Made by a program: the position numbers and the translations under genes
The notes under the pieces: generated by a model
The model's input: the letters and a program-made list of their open reading frames with translations, nothing else
What the model was told of the DNA's origin: nothing
Database searches by the model: none
Assembly: GCA_036555585.1 (NCBI GenBank)
Contig: DATBLE010000010.1
Location: forward strand, 15,324-79,323
Origin: DATBLE01 sp036555585
Lineage (GTDB): Bacteria; Actinomycetota; Thermoleophilia; Gaiellales; Gaiellaceae
Reading direction: 5' to 3'
DNA length: 64,000 bases
Shown: positions 49,708-57,479 of the stretch, in pieces
Layout: the number at the start of each line of letters is the position of its first letter
Numbering within the stretch: the stretch's first letter is position 1

Positions 49708-50373
49708 TCACGGGCGCGCGCGAACGGCGATCCGCGGCGGGAAGTCGCCCTCCCCGTGCTCTTCGAAACGCTCGAGGACAAGGCCGGCATCCAGGAACGC
49801 GCCGAGCAGGTGCTCCAGGGGCAGGTGGACAGCCCCGACGCGGGCACGCAGGCCGTCGGCCGAGATCCCGGGTGCCGCGTCGTAACGGCGGGCCTTGCGA
49901 TATCCGAGATGGAGAGTCGGAATCCCCTTCGCCCGCTCGAAGCGGGAGTGTGGACCGACGAAGCACGGATGGAGGCCCACGTACACGAGTCGGCCGTCCG
50001 GTCGAAGTGTTCGCGTTGCCTCACGGAGGAGAGCGCCGAAATCGTCCACGTCCGTGTGCGTGAACATCGAGACGGCTGCGTCGAAGCTCTCGTCCTCGAA
50101 CGGAAGGTCGGTGACATCGGCCTGGACGAGATCCACGTTCGTGCCGGCGCGCTCGCGGGCAAGTCGGAGCTGGTCGGTGGAGATGTCGACGCCGGTCACT
50201 CTCCAACCGAGCCCCCTCAGCGTTTCGAAGTGGAGTCCGGTGCCGCAACAGAGGTCGAGGCAGGCTCCGCGGCCCTTACCGAGGAGACGATCGAGCACGT
50301 CGGTTGCCGCCAGCGTGAAGTCGGCGAGATTGTCGTCGTACCAGTCGGCGAGTCCGTCGTACCGCGCACTCAC
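49708..50373 (-). CDS. Class I SAM-dependent methyltransferase
   Basis: A 221-residue Rossmann methyltransferase. Motif I is ACLDLCCGTGLHFE, the acidic end of strand 2 is TGVDIS, motif II is FEDESFDAAVSMFTHTDVDD, and GRLVYVGLHPCFVG follows. The N-terminus YDGLADWYDDN is like UbiE/MenG-type small-molecule methylases. Substrate unknown. The GTG at 50373 has a -10 box 6 nt upstream. Confidence 0.85.
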   Translation of the reverse strand: MSARYDGLADWYDDNLADFTLAATDVLDRLLGKGRGACLDLCCGTGLHFETLRGLGWRVTGVDISTDQLRLARERAGTNVDLVQADVTDLPFEDESFDAAVSMFTHTDVDDFGALLREATRTLRPDGRLVYVGLHPCFVGPHSRFERAKGIPTLHLGYRKARRYDAAPGISADGLRARVGAVHLPLEHLLGAFLDAGLVLERFEEHGEGDFPPRIAVRARP

Positions 50374-50379
50374 GAACCG

Positions 50380-50385
50380 AGCGTA
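50380..50385 (-). promoter_or_regulatory. -10 box TACGCT of a leaderless promoter
   Basis: On the minus strand TACGCT ends 6 nt before the GTG at 50373 of the methyltransferase gene; same hexamer and spacing as at the helicase. Confidence 0.45.
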
Positions 50386-50396
50386 GCGGCCAGGCG

Positions 50397-50425
50397 TCTA
50401 GCCATTCCGGAACGGAATGGCTAGA
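50397..50425. repeat. 29-nt perfect palindrome downstream of the ABM gene
   Basis: A 13-bp perfect stem: arms 50397-50409 (TCTAGCCATTCCG) and 50413-50425, loop GAA. The ABM-protein stop codon lies in the second arm. The AGCCATTCC core also occurs in the fabG-fabF spacer at 25072-25080. May also work as a terminator. Confidence 0.75.
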
Positions 50426-50717
50426 TCTCTGCGACCTGCTCGAGCGTGCGCGGCTCGAAGCGCTCGACCAGCTCCTGGAGCCGGGCGACCCGCTCGTGGT
50501 AGCCCGGCTCGCCGCGCCAGGTGCGGACGGAGGCGATCGTCTCCCAGGGGCCGAAGCTGACGAACGTCCCGGGGCTCTCCAGGTCGCGGAGGAGTCGGGC
50601 ATGGGCCCGGAGCCCCTGTCGGTGGCTCCACTCGGCCCATTCCCGCCAGCGCTCGACGAACTCGTCCTCGAGGCCGGGCTTCACCTGCCAGGTCGTATGG
50701 GTGAACGGCGTTCCCAT
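50421..50717 (-). CDS. ABM-domain protein
   Basis: A 98-residue protein, MGTPFTHTTWQVKPGLEDEF... with SFGPWETIASVRTWRGEPGYHERVARLQELVE split over residues 54-86. This is the antibiotic-biosynthesis-monooxygenase-like fold (WxVKPGxExEFxxxW and a late F..W). Such small dimers include haem-degrading and polyketide oxygenases, but many have no known reaction. Divergent from thiD. Confidence 0.75.
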   Translation of the reverse strand: MGTPFTHTTWQVKPGLEDEFVERWREWAEWSHRQGLRAHARLLRDLESPGTFVSFGPWETIASVRTWRGEPGYHERVARLQELVERFEPRTLEQVAEI

Positions 50718-50763
50718 CGCACCTCCACGGAGTGCTGTGGCCGTGACACGATGCTAGCCGGGA

Positions 50764-51558
50764 ATGCGCGACTCGCCGGTTCCGCGGTGCCTGACGATCG
50801 CCGGCTCCGACTCGGGAGGCGGAGCGGGGATCCAGGCCGACCTGAAGGCGTTCGCCGCCGCCGGTTGCCACGGCACGACCGCGATCGTCGCGCTGACCGC
50901 GCAGAACACGGTCGGCGTCACGGGCGTCCTGGAGGTGCCGCCGGAGTTCGTGCGTGCGCAGCTCGAGGCCGTGTTCTCGGACATCGGTGTGGACGCGGCG
51001 AAGACCGGGATGCTGTTCTCCGCGGCCGTGATCGAGACGGTCGCCGACTTCCTCGCAGACCATCGCGTGCCGGTGGTCGTCGACCCGGTGATGGTCGCGA
51101 GCTCGGGCGCGCGGCTGTTGCGGGACGACGCGGTCGACGCGCTCGTGAGGCGATTGTTTCCGCTGGCGACGGTGGTCACGCCCAACCTGGACGAAGCCCG
51201 GGCGCTTTCTGGAGGGACAGACCCGCAGGGTCTGTCCCTACTGGCGGAGCGCGTCCACGCTCTCGGAGCCCGGGCGGTGATCGTCACCGGGGGCCATGCC
51301 GACCGGTCGGTCGACCACCTCTTCGACGGCCGCCGCCACGTCGAGATCCCGGTCGAGCGGCACGACGTCGCCGCCACGCACGGCGCCGGCTGCACCCATT
51401 CGGCCACGCTTGCAGCGGCCCTGGCGAGGGGACTGTCCCTGGAGGAAGCGGCGCGGGCCGCTGCGGCGGCCGCGTCGCGTGCAGTTGCGCAAGGGCTCAC
51501 GGAGATCGGAGCCGGCGACGGGCCCGTGGACGTCCTGGGGATCCGTGCGGCTCGGTGA
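50764..51558 (+). CDS. thiD: Hydroxymethylpyrimidine (phosphate) kinase ThiD
   Basis: A 264-residue ribokinase-fold kinase of thiamine synthesis or salvage, phosphorylating HMP and HMP-P. TIAGSDSGGGAGIQADLKAF is the family N-terminus, DPVMVASSGARLL the middle, VVTPNLDEA follows, and GAGCTHSATLAAALA holds the anion hole and catalytic residue region. The usual K.H.HGTGC is HDVAATHGAGC. A perfect 27-nt palindrome at 51213-51239 is within the frame. thiL follows with overlapping ends. Confidence 0.93.
   Translation: MRDSPVPRCLTIAGSDSGGGAGIQADLKAFAAAGCHGTTAIVALTAQNTVGVTGVLEVPPEFVRAQLEAVFSDIGVDAAKTGMLFSAAVIETVADFLADHRVPVVVDPVMVASSGARLLRDDAVDALVRRLFPLATVVTPNLDEARALSGGTDPQGLSLLAERVHALGARAVIVTGGHADRSVDHLFDGRRHVEIPVERHDVAATHGAGCTHSATLAAALARGLSLEEAARAAAAAASRAVAQGLTEIGAGDGPVDVLGIRAAR
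51213..51239. repeat. 27-nt perfect palindrome inside thiD
   Basis: AGGGACAGACCC (51213-51224), loop GCA (51225-51227), exact complement (51228-51239). It encodes about residues 150-159 (SGGTDPQGLS). The GGGACAGACCC arm resembles REP-type repeats I recall from other bacterial genomes. Confidence 0.8.
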
Positions 51559-52369
51559 CGTGGGCGAGCTCGGGCTGCTCGCGGAGCTCGAGCGGCGCGG
51601 CCTCGTCCTGCGCATCGAGAACGACGCCGCCGAGCTGGCCGATGGCCGCGTGGTCACGCAGGATGCGCTCGTCGAGGGCGTCCACTTCCGGCTCGACCGG
51701 ATCTCGTGGCGCGAGCTCGGCTTCCGCGCAGCGGCGGTCAACCTCAGCGACCTCGCCGCTTCGGGAGCGGAGCCGGAGGGGCTCGTGGTCACGCTTGCGG
51801 CGCAGGCCGGGACCGCCGTCGCCGACGTCTTCGAGCTGTACGAGGGCTTCGCGGAGGCGGAGGTGCCCGTAATCGGAGGCGACACGAGCGCTGCCGACCA
51901 GCTGATGCTGAGCGTGACGGCGATCGGACGCTCCCGGCGCGTGCCGGGCCGTGCGGGTGCGAAGCCGGGCGACGTCCTCGTCGTCACCGGCCCGCTCGGT
52001 GCAGCCGGCGCCGCCTTCCGCGACGGACGGTACGTCCGGCCGCCGCTTCGCCTCGAGGAGGGTCGCGCCCTTGCGAGCGTCGCGCACGCGATGCTCGACG
52101 TCTCGGACGGCCTCGTCCACGACGCCGGCCACATCGCGCGGCGGTCGGGGTGCCGCCTGATCATCGAGCTCGAGCGCGTGCCCCTGGCGGAGGGAGCAGA
52201 GCTGGCCGACCTCGGCTTCGGCGAGGACTACGAGCTGCTGGCGGCGGTTGCCGACGCGGCCGACTTCGCCGCGATCGGTCGCTGCGCGGAGGGCGAGGGC
52301 GTCGAGCTGCTGCTGCACGGCGAGCCGTTCGAGCTCGGCGGCTTCGAGCACTTCGCGTCGTCGGTCTAG
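51545..52369 (+). CDS. thiL: Thiamine-monophosphate kinase ThiL
   Basis: A 274-residue ThiL that makes thiamine pyrophosphate from thiamine phosphate. ENDAAEL replaces the usual GDDAA, followed by TQDALVEGVHFRLD, AVNLSDLAASGAEPEGLVVTLA, GGDTSAADQLMLSVTAIG and MLDVSDGLVHDAGHIA, all family motifs for Mg-ATP binding. GTG 51545 lies 14 bp inside thiD; GTG 51560 is an alternative. The 3' end overlaps trxA by 4 bp, tail to tail. Confidence 0.9.
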   Translation: MRLGDVGELGLLAELERRGLVLRIENDAAELADGRVVTQDALVEGVHFRLDRISWRELGFRAAAVNLSDLAASGAEPEGLVVTLAAQAGTAVADVFELYEGFAEAEVPVIGGDTSAADQLMLSVTAIGRSRRVPGRAGAKPGDVLVVTGPLGAAGAAFRDGRYVRPPLRLEEGRALASVAHAMLDVSDGLVHDAGHIARRSGCRLIIELERVPLAEGAELADLGFGEDYELLAAVADAADFAAIGRCAEGEGVELLLHGEPFELGGFEHFASSV

Positions 52370-52683
52370 TCGAGCCAGCCGGCGAACTGCTGCTCGAAGT
52401 GGCTTCGCGAGCGTGCTCCCACCACCGTCATCTGCGGTACGCCGGCTGCGAAGAGGATCACGGTCGGCAACGAGAGCACGTTGTGGTCGGCGGCGCTGAG
52501 TGGGTGCTCGTCGACGTTGACCGTGGCGAAGCCCACGCGGTCGCCGTGCCGGGCCTCCAGCTCCTCGAGCGCCTTGCCGACCGCGGTGCACGGGCCGCAC
52601 CAGGGCGCCCAGAAGTCGACGATCACCGGCCGCTCGGCCCCGAGCACCGCGGCGGCGAAGGACGCGTCGGTGACCTCGAGCAC
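52366..52683 (-). CDS. trxA: Thioredoxin
   Basis: A 105-residue thioredoxin with the active site FWAPWCGPC (redox cysteines near residues 29 and 32) and SLPTVILFAAG containing the cis-proline. It reduces protein disulfides with thioredoxin reductase. A TAGGCT box ends 6 nt before the GTG, so it may have its own promoter inside the end of the glycosyltransferase gene. Confidence 0.93.
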   Translation of the reverse strand: MLEVTDASFAAAVLGAERPVIVDFWAPWCGPCTAVGKALEELEARHGDRVGFATVNVDEHPLSAADHNVLSLPTVILFAAGVPQMTVVGARSRSHFEQQFAGWLD

Positions 52684-52687
52684 GAGC

Positions 52688-53410
52688 TCAGCCTAGATGC
52701 CCGGTAAGCGCCTGGAGCCGGAGGTAGGGGACGCGCCAGATCGCCTCCAGCACGATCGAGCGGCTCATCTTCGAGTGGCCCACCTCGCGGTCGGTGAAGG
52801 TGATCGGGATCTCCACGACGCGGAAGCCGGCGCGGAGCGCGCGGTACGTGGTCTCGATCTGGAAGGCATAGCCCCGCGCCGATACGGCGTCGAGGTCGAT
52901 GCGTTCGAGCACGGCGCGCCGGTAGCACTTGAACCCGCCGGTCAGGTCGCGGATCCGCGTGCCGAGCAAGGTCTGCGCGTAGAACGATCCCGCCCGCGAC
53001 ACGAACCGGCGGCCCGCCCCCCAGTCCTCGACGTGTCCGTCGCGGACGTACCGCGAGCCGAGGACGACGTCGGCTTCGGCCGCCGCCGCGATCAGCCGCG
53101 GGACGTCGTCGGGACCGTGCGAGAAGTCGCAGTCCATCTCCAGCACGAGCTCGGCGCCGTCGGCGAGCGCGCGGTGGAAGCCGGCGACGTAGGCGGGCCC
53201 GAGCCCTTGCTTCTCCGGGCGGTGGAGGACGTCGACGCGGTCGTCCCGGGCAGCGAGCTCGTCGGCGAGCTCGCCGGTGCCGTCGGGCGAGCTGTCGTCG
53301 ATCACGAGCACGCGGTCGTCCGGGCCGAGACGCTCGAGCAGCGCGGCCACCATCGGCTCGAGATTGTCCCGCTCGTTGTAGGTGGGGAGGCAGATCGTCG
53401 CCCTGGGCAC
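52688..53410 (-). CDS. Polyprenol-phosphate mannosyltransferase-like GT2
   Basis: A 240-residue family 2 glycosyltransferase of the dolichyl-phosphate mannose synthase type. CLPTYNERDNLEPMVAALL is the N-terminus, VIDDSSPDGTGELA binds the nucleotide, EMDCDFSHGPDDVPRL has the DxD-like metal site, and DLTGGFKCYRR with GYAFQIETTYRA are DPM1 motifs. There is no C-terminal membrane domain, as in mycobacterial Ppm1 catalytic domains. It would supply polyprenyl-phosphate-mannose for envelope glycans. GTG 53410 is only 19 bp from the polX start on the other strand. Confidence 0.9.
   Translation of the reverse strand: MPRATICLPTYNERDNLEPMVAALLERLGPDDRVLVIDDSSPDGTGELADELAARDDRVDVLHRPEKQGLGPAYVAGFHRALADGAELVLEMDCDFSHGPDDVPRLIAAAAEADVVLGSRYVRDGHVEDWGAGRRFVSRAGSFYAQTLLGTRIRDLTGGFKCYRRAVLERIDLDAVSARGYAFQIETTYRALRAGFRVVEIPITFTDREVGHSKMSRSIVLEAIWRVPYLRLQALTGHLG
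52690..52695 (-). promoter_or_regulatory. -10 box TAGGCT of a leaderless promoter (trxA)
   Basis: On the minus strand TAGGCT ends 6 nt before the trxA GTG at 52683 and overlaps the stop codon of the upstream glycosyltransferase gene. Confidence 0.4.
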
Positions 53411-53416
53411 GGTGCC

Positions 53417-53422
53417 TATGAT
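53417..53422 (+). promoter_or_regulatory. -10 box TATGAT of a leaderless promoter (polX)
   Basis: TATGAT ends 7 nt before the GTG at 53430, supporting that start over the overlapping ATG at 53418. Confidence 0.5.
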
Positions 53423-53429
53423 CGCGCCA

Positions 53430-55130
53430 GTGGCGCTGCCGAGGAACGCGGAGGTGATCGAGCAGATCGAGCTGCTCGCCGACATGCTCGAGCTCGAGGG
53501 CACGGAGGCCTTCCGCGTGCTCGCCTACCGGCGGGCGGCGCAGCGGATCGGCGAGACCGGCGGCTCGATCGCGCAGCTCGCGCTCGACGGAAAGGCGAAG
53601 GAGCTGCAGGGGATCGGCAAGACGATCGAGGAGAAGATCGTCCAGATCGTCGAGAAGGGCGAGATCGAGGCGCTGACCAAGCGCCGGGAGCGGATACCCG
53701 CCGACGTGGTCGCGTTCATGCGACTTCCCGGGCTCGGGCCGAAGACCGCCAGGCGGATCTGGCTGGAGCTCGACGTGACGACGCTGGCCGGGTTGCGCGA
53801 GGCGGCCGAGCAGCAACGGCTCAGGACCCTGACCGGCCTCGGCCCGAAGGTGGAGGAGAACGTCCTGAAGGCGCTGAAGGAGCGCTCCAAGCCGAAGGCG
53901 CCTTCGCGGCCGCTGCTCGGCACGGGCTTGCCGGCGGTGCTCGCGGCGGTCGAGGCGCTGCGCGCGCACCCGGCCGCCGAGCAGGTCTCCGAGGCAGGCA
54001 GCGTGCGCCGCCGGCGAGAGACCTTCCGCGACCTCGACATCATCGCCACCGCGACCGACGCGAAGGGCCTGATCGACGCGTTCACCGGCTTCGACTGGGT
54101 CGCCGACGTCGCGGCGCGGGGCGGGACGAAGGCGACGGTGATCTCGCACGACGGGCTGCGCTTCGACCTGCGGGTCGTGCCGCCGAAGTGCTACGGCAAT
54201 CTGCTGCAGCACTTCACCGGCTCGAAGTCTCACAACGTCGCGATGCGCGAGGAGGCGCAGCGGCGCGGGCTCTCGATCTCCGAGTACGGGATCACCGAGG
54301 TCGAGACCGGCGAGGTGCACACGTTCACGTCGGAGGAGGAGCTGTACGAGTGGCTCGGCTACCAGTTCGTCCCGCCGGAGCTGCGGGAGGCCGCAGGCGA
54401 GCTCGAGGCCGCGCGCCGGGGCGAGCTGCCGGCGCTGGTCGAGGAGAGCGATCTGCGCGGAGACCTCCACGCGCACACGACCTGGTCGTCGGACGGGAAG
54501 AACACGATGGAGGAGATGGCGCTGGCCGCGAAGGCGCGCGGCTACTCGTACCTCGCGATCACCGACCACTCCCACTACCTGCGCGACGGGCGGCTCGAGG
54601 CGCAGGCGGAGGAGCTCACCGCGCTGAACGCGCGTCTGAAGCCGTTCCGGCTGCTCCACGGGATCGAGGCGAACATCCGCGCGAACGGGACGCTCGACGT
54701 TCCTGACGAGACGCTTTCGGAGCTCGACTGGGTGGTGGCCTCGATCCACGCCGCGTTCTCGACGTCGCCGACCGAGCGGGTGCTGGCGGCGATGGAGAAC
54801 CCTCACGTCGACGTGATCGGCCACCTCACGGGTCGCAAGATCAACCGGCGCGCCCCGATGGACGTCGACCTCGAGCAGGTCTTCGCCAAGGCCGTCGAGA
54901 CGGGCACCGCGGTCGAGATCAACTCGCAGCCGGACCGCCTCGACCTGCGGGACGCCGACGCCCGGCTCGCCGGCGGGCGGGCGGTTCGGATCGTCGTCTC
55001 CACCGACGCGCACTCGGTCGGAGCGCTGGGCTACGCGAGGCTCGGGATCGGTCAGGCCCGCCGTGCCTGGCTGACGAAGGAGCAAGTCGTCAACACGCGG
55101 CCGTGGCCGAAGGTCAAGGCAAAGAAGTGA
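53430..55130 (+). CDS. polX: DNA polymerase/3'-5' exonuclease PolX
   Basis: A 566-residue family X polymerase with a PHP domain. Helix-hairpin-helix segments (LQGIGKTIEEKI, LPGLGPKTARRI) are at 50-125; the polymerase site is GSVRRRRETFRDLDIIATATD with the catalytic DxD; the C-terminal PHP domain has DLHAHTTWSSDG, ITDHSHYLRDG and STDAHSVGAL. It acts in base-excision and gap-filling repair. The start fits the -10 box; ATG 53418 is possible. The stop overlaps the decarboxylase GTG. Confidence 0.93.
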   Translation: MALPRNAEVIEQIELLADMLELEGTEAFRVLAYRRAAQRIGETGGSIAQLALDGKAKELQGIGKTIEEKIVQIVEKGEIEALTKRRERIPADVVAFMRLPGLGPKTARRIWLELDVTTLAGLREAAEQQRLRTLTGLGPKVEENVLKALKERSKPKAPSRPLLGTGLPAVLAAVEALRAHPAAEQVSEAGSVRRRRETFRDLDIIATATDAKGLIDAFTGFDWVADVAARGGTKATVISHDGLRFDLRVVPPKCYGNLLQHFTGSKSHNVAMREEAQRRGLSISEYGITEVETGEVHTFTSEEELYEWLGYQFVPPELREAAGELEAARRGELPALVEESDLRGDLHAHTTWSSDGKNTMEEMALAAKARGYSYLAITDHSHYLRDGRLEAQAEELTALNARLKPFRLLHGIEANIRANGTLDVPDETLSELDWVVASIHAAFSTSPTERVLAAMENPHVDVIGHLTGRKINRRAPMDVDLEQVFAKAVETGTAVEINSQPDRLDLRDADARLAGGRAVRIVVSTDAHSVGALGYARLGIGQARRAWLTKEQVVNTRPWPKVKAKK

Positions 55131-56422
55131 CGTTCCGGGAGGACGGGCACCGCGCGGTCGACTGGGCGGCCGACTACCTCGAGAGCGTCGCGGACTACCC
55201 GGTGCTCGCGCAGGTCGAGCCGGGTGACATCCGCGCCAGGCTGCCGGCGTCGCCGCCGGAGGAGCCCGAGCCGTTCGAGGCGGTGCTGCGCGACCTCGAC
55301 GAGATCCTCATGCCGGGCGTCACCCACTGGCAGCACCCGCGCTTCTTCGCCTACTTCTCGGTCACCGGCTCCGAGCCGGGGATCCTCGCCGAGCTGCTCG
55401 CGGCGACCCTGAACAACGTGGGCTTCCTCTGGCGCACCGCGCCGGCGTCGACCGAGCTCGAGCTGCTCGTCTGCGACTGGGTCGCGCAGCTGATCGGGCT
55501 GCCGGCCGGCTGGCACGGTCACATCGAGGACACCGCCTCGACCGGCACTCTCGCGGCGCTGATCGCCGCCCGCCATGCCACCGGGCGCAACCTGGTCGTC
55601 TGCTCGCCGCACACGCACTCGGCCACCCATAAGGCGGCGCAGATGCTCGGGATGGAGCTGCGCGAGGCGAACGCCGACGGGGAGTACCGGCTGGTCGCCG
55701 ACTCGCTTCGGCTCGACGACGCGGCCGCCGTCGTCGCCACCGTCGGCACGACCTCGACCGCGTCCGTCGACCCGCTGCCCGCGATCGCCGACCGCTGTGC
55801 AGAGACGGGTACATGGCTGCACGTCGACGCCGCCTACGCCGGCTCGGCGATGGTCTGCCCGGAGCTGCGCTGGGCGTTCGAGGGGATCGACCGGGCCGAC
55901 AGCCTCACGGTCAATCCGCACAAATGGATGTACACGCCGATGGACTGCTCGCTGCTCTGGACGAGCCGCCCCGACGAGTTCCGCGACGCCTTCTCGCTCG
56001 TGCCGGAGTTCCTGCGCACGACCGACGAGGGGGCGCTCAACCTGAGCGAGTACGGTCCGGCGCTGGGCCGGCGCTTCCGGTCGCTCAAGCTCTGGGCGGT
56101 GCTGCGCTGCTACGGGGCCGAGGGGCTCAGGCGTCGCATCCGGGAGGCGATTCGCCTCGCCGAGCTCTTCGAAGGGTGGGTGCGGGTCGAGCCGGGCTGG
56201 GAGCTGTGCGCGCCGCGGCACTTCTCGCTCGTCTGCTTCAGGCGCGAGGGCTCGGACGAGGAGAACGAGTCGATCCTCGAGCGGGCGAACGCGAGCGGCG
56301 AGATCTTCCTCTCGCACACGAAGCTCGACGGCCGGTACGTGCTCCGGCTCGCGATCGGCAACGAGCGCACCACCGAGGACGACGTGCGCCGCGCCTGGGA
56401 TCTCCTACGTGACCTTGGGTAG
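55127..56422 (+). CDS. PLP-dependent aromatic amino acid decarboxylase family
   Basis: A 431-residue group II decarboxylase. THWQHPRFFAYFSVTGS is the substrate-binding N-terminal motif, TASTGTLAALIAARHA holds the PLP phosphate site, HVDAAYAGSAMVCPE has the aspartate, and NPHKWMY carries the PLP lysine (about Lys266). This resembles DOPA/tryptophan/tyrosine decarboxylases, but the substrate cannot be fixed. GTG 55127 overlaps the polX stop (GTGA). It converges with the exchanger gene with an 18-bp overlap. Confidence 0.9.
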   Translation: MTFREDGHRAVDWAADYLESVADYPVLAQVEPGDIRARLPASPPEEPEPFEAVLRDLDEILMPGVTHWQHPRFFAYFSVTGSEPGILAELLAATLNNVGFLWRTAPASTELELLVCDWVAQLIGLPAGWHGHIEDTASTGTLAALIAARHATGRNLVVCSPHTHSATHKAAQMLGMELREANADGEYRLVADSLRLDDAAAVVATVGTTSTASVDPLPAIADRCAETGTWLHVDAAYAGSAMVCPELRWAFEGIDRADSLTVNPHKWMYTPMDCSLLWTSRPDEFRDAFSLVPEFLRTTDEGALNLSEYGPALGRRFRSLKLWAVLRCYGAEGLRRRIREAIRLAELFEGWVRVEPGWELCAPRHFSLVCFRREGSDEENESILERANASGEIFLSHTKLDGRYVLRLAIGNERTTEDDVRRAWDLLRDLG

Positions 56423-57457
56423 GAGCACGATCGCGCCCGCGTAGACGGCGACCAGGGCGATCGAGTCGATCCCGAGCCAGAGGAACGTCCGCTTGGGACG
56501 GGCGATCACCGCGGCGGCGGCAATCCCGGTCATCAGCAACCCCGCGCCGCCGAGCCAGACGTCGGAGCCGCGCTCGGCGACGATCACGGGCGTGCCGGCG
56601 AGGATGTCGGCGAGCAGGAAGAGGGTGAGCTGGAACGAGTTGCCGCCGAGGATGTCGCCCATCGCGAGCTGGTGGTCGCCGAGGCGGATCGCGGCAATGC
56701 CGCTCGAGATCTCCGGCAGCGCCGTCGCCGCCGCGAGCACGGTCGCGCCGAAGATCGCGCCCTGCAGGCCCATCCGGCCGGCAAGCACGTTGCCCGACGA
56801 CTGGAGCGCGACGCCCGCGCCGAGCGTCACGCACGCCGCGAGCCCGAAGACGCCTGCGACGAGCCACGTGGGCCGGTTCAGGAACGGGCGCCGCTCGTCG
56901 GGGTGGTCCTCGCGGACGTGCCGCCGGCCCGGCCGGGCTCCCGGCATCTCGATCTTCCAGTCCGTCCGCAGGCGGACCCGGTTCACGATCAGGACGCCGC
57001 CGATCCAGAGGACGACCACCGCGATCGAGGTCGGGCTGACGCCGCCGACGCTCGTCGAGGAAGGCAGCGCCGCCCCGGCGAGCACCGTCGCCAGGCAGAC
57101 GACGACGATCAGCGCCTCGATCACGGGCGTGAGAGACCCGACGAGGAAGCTGAGCGGGCGCTTCCGCCCTGTCGCCGCGTCGAGCACGACCAGGACGAGC
57201 GTCTGCATCGCGATGCCGCCGATCAGGTTGCCGACGGCGAGATCGAGATGTCCCGCCAGCGAGGCCGAGGCGACGATCGCGATCTCGGGGAGCGTCCCGG
57301 CGATCGCGAGCAGGATCAGGCCGCCGAGCTCCTCGCCGAGGCCGAACCGCCGGTCGAGCGAGTCCGTCGACTTGGACAGGGAAAGACCGGCGACCCAGGT
57401 TGCGGCCGCTCCCGCGACGAACACGAGCGCGAGCAGCGGAGTGGACAGGTTGCCCAC
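56405..57457 (-). CDS. Sodium/calcium exchanger family protein
   Basis: A 350-residue CaCA-family antiporter with ten predicted membrane segments in two halves. The alpha repeats are AIAGTLPEIAIVASASLAGHLDLAVGNLIGGI (about 51-83) and AAATALPEISSGIAAIRLGDHQLAMGDILGGNSFQ (about 245-280); the acidic residue after Pro in each is the ion ligand. A charged loop separates the halves. The ion is unproven. GTG 57457 has a -10 box 7 nt upstream. Confidence 0.88.
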   Translation of the reverse strand: MGNLSTPLLALVFVAGAAATWVAGLSLSKSTDSLDRRFGLGEELGGLILLAIAGTLPEIAIVASASLAGHLDLAVGNLIGGIAMQTLVLVVLDAATGRKRPLSFLVGSLTPVIEALIVVVCLATVLAGAALPSSTSVGGVSPTSIAVVVLWIGGVLIVNRVRLRTDWKIEMPGARPGRRHVREDHPDERRPFLNRPTWLVAGVFGLAACVTLGAGVALQSSGNVLAGRMGLQGAIFGATVLAAATALPEISSGIAAIRLGDHQLAMGDILGGNSFQLTLFLLADILAGTPVIVAERGSDVWLGGAGLLMTGIAAAAVIARPKRTFLWLGIDSIALVAVYAGAIVLLPKVT

Positions 57458-57464
57458 CCCGTCT

Positions 57465-57470
57465 AGCCTA
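57465..57470 (-). promoter_or_regulatory. -10 box TAGGCT of a leaderless promoter (exchanger)
   Basis: On the minus strand TAGGCT ends 7 nt before the GTG at 57457; same hexamer as at trxA. Confidence 0.45.
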
Positions 57471-57479
57471 GGACGCCGG

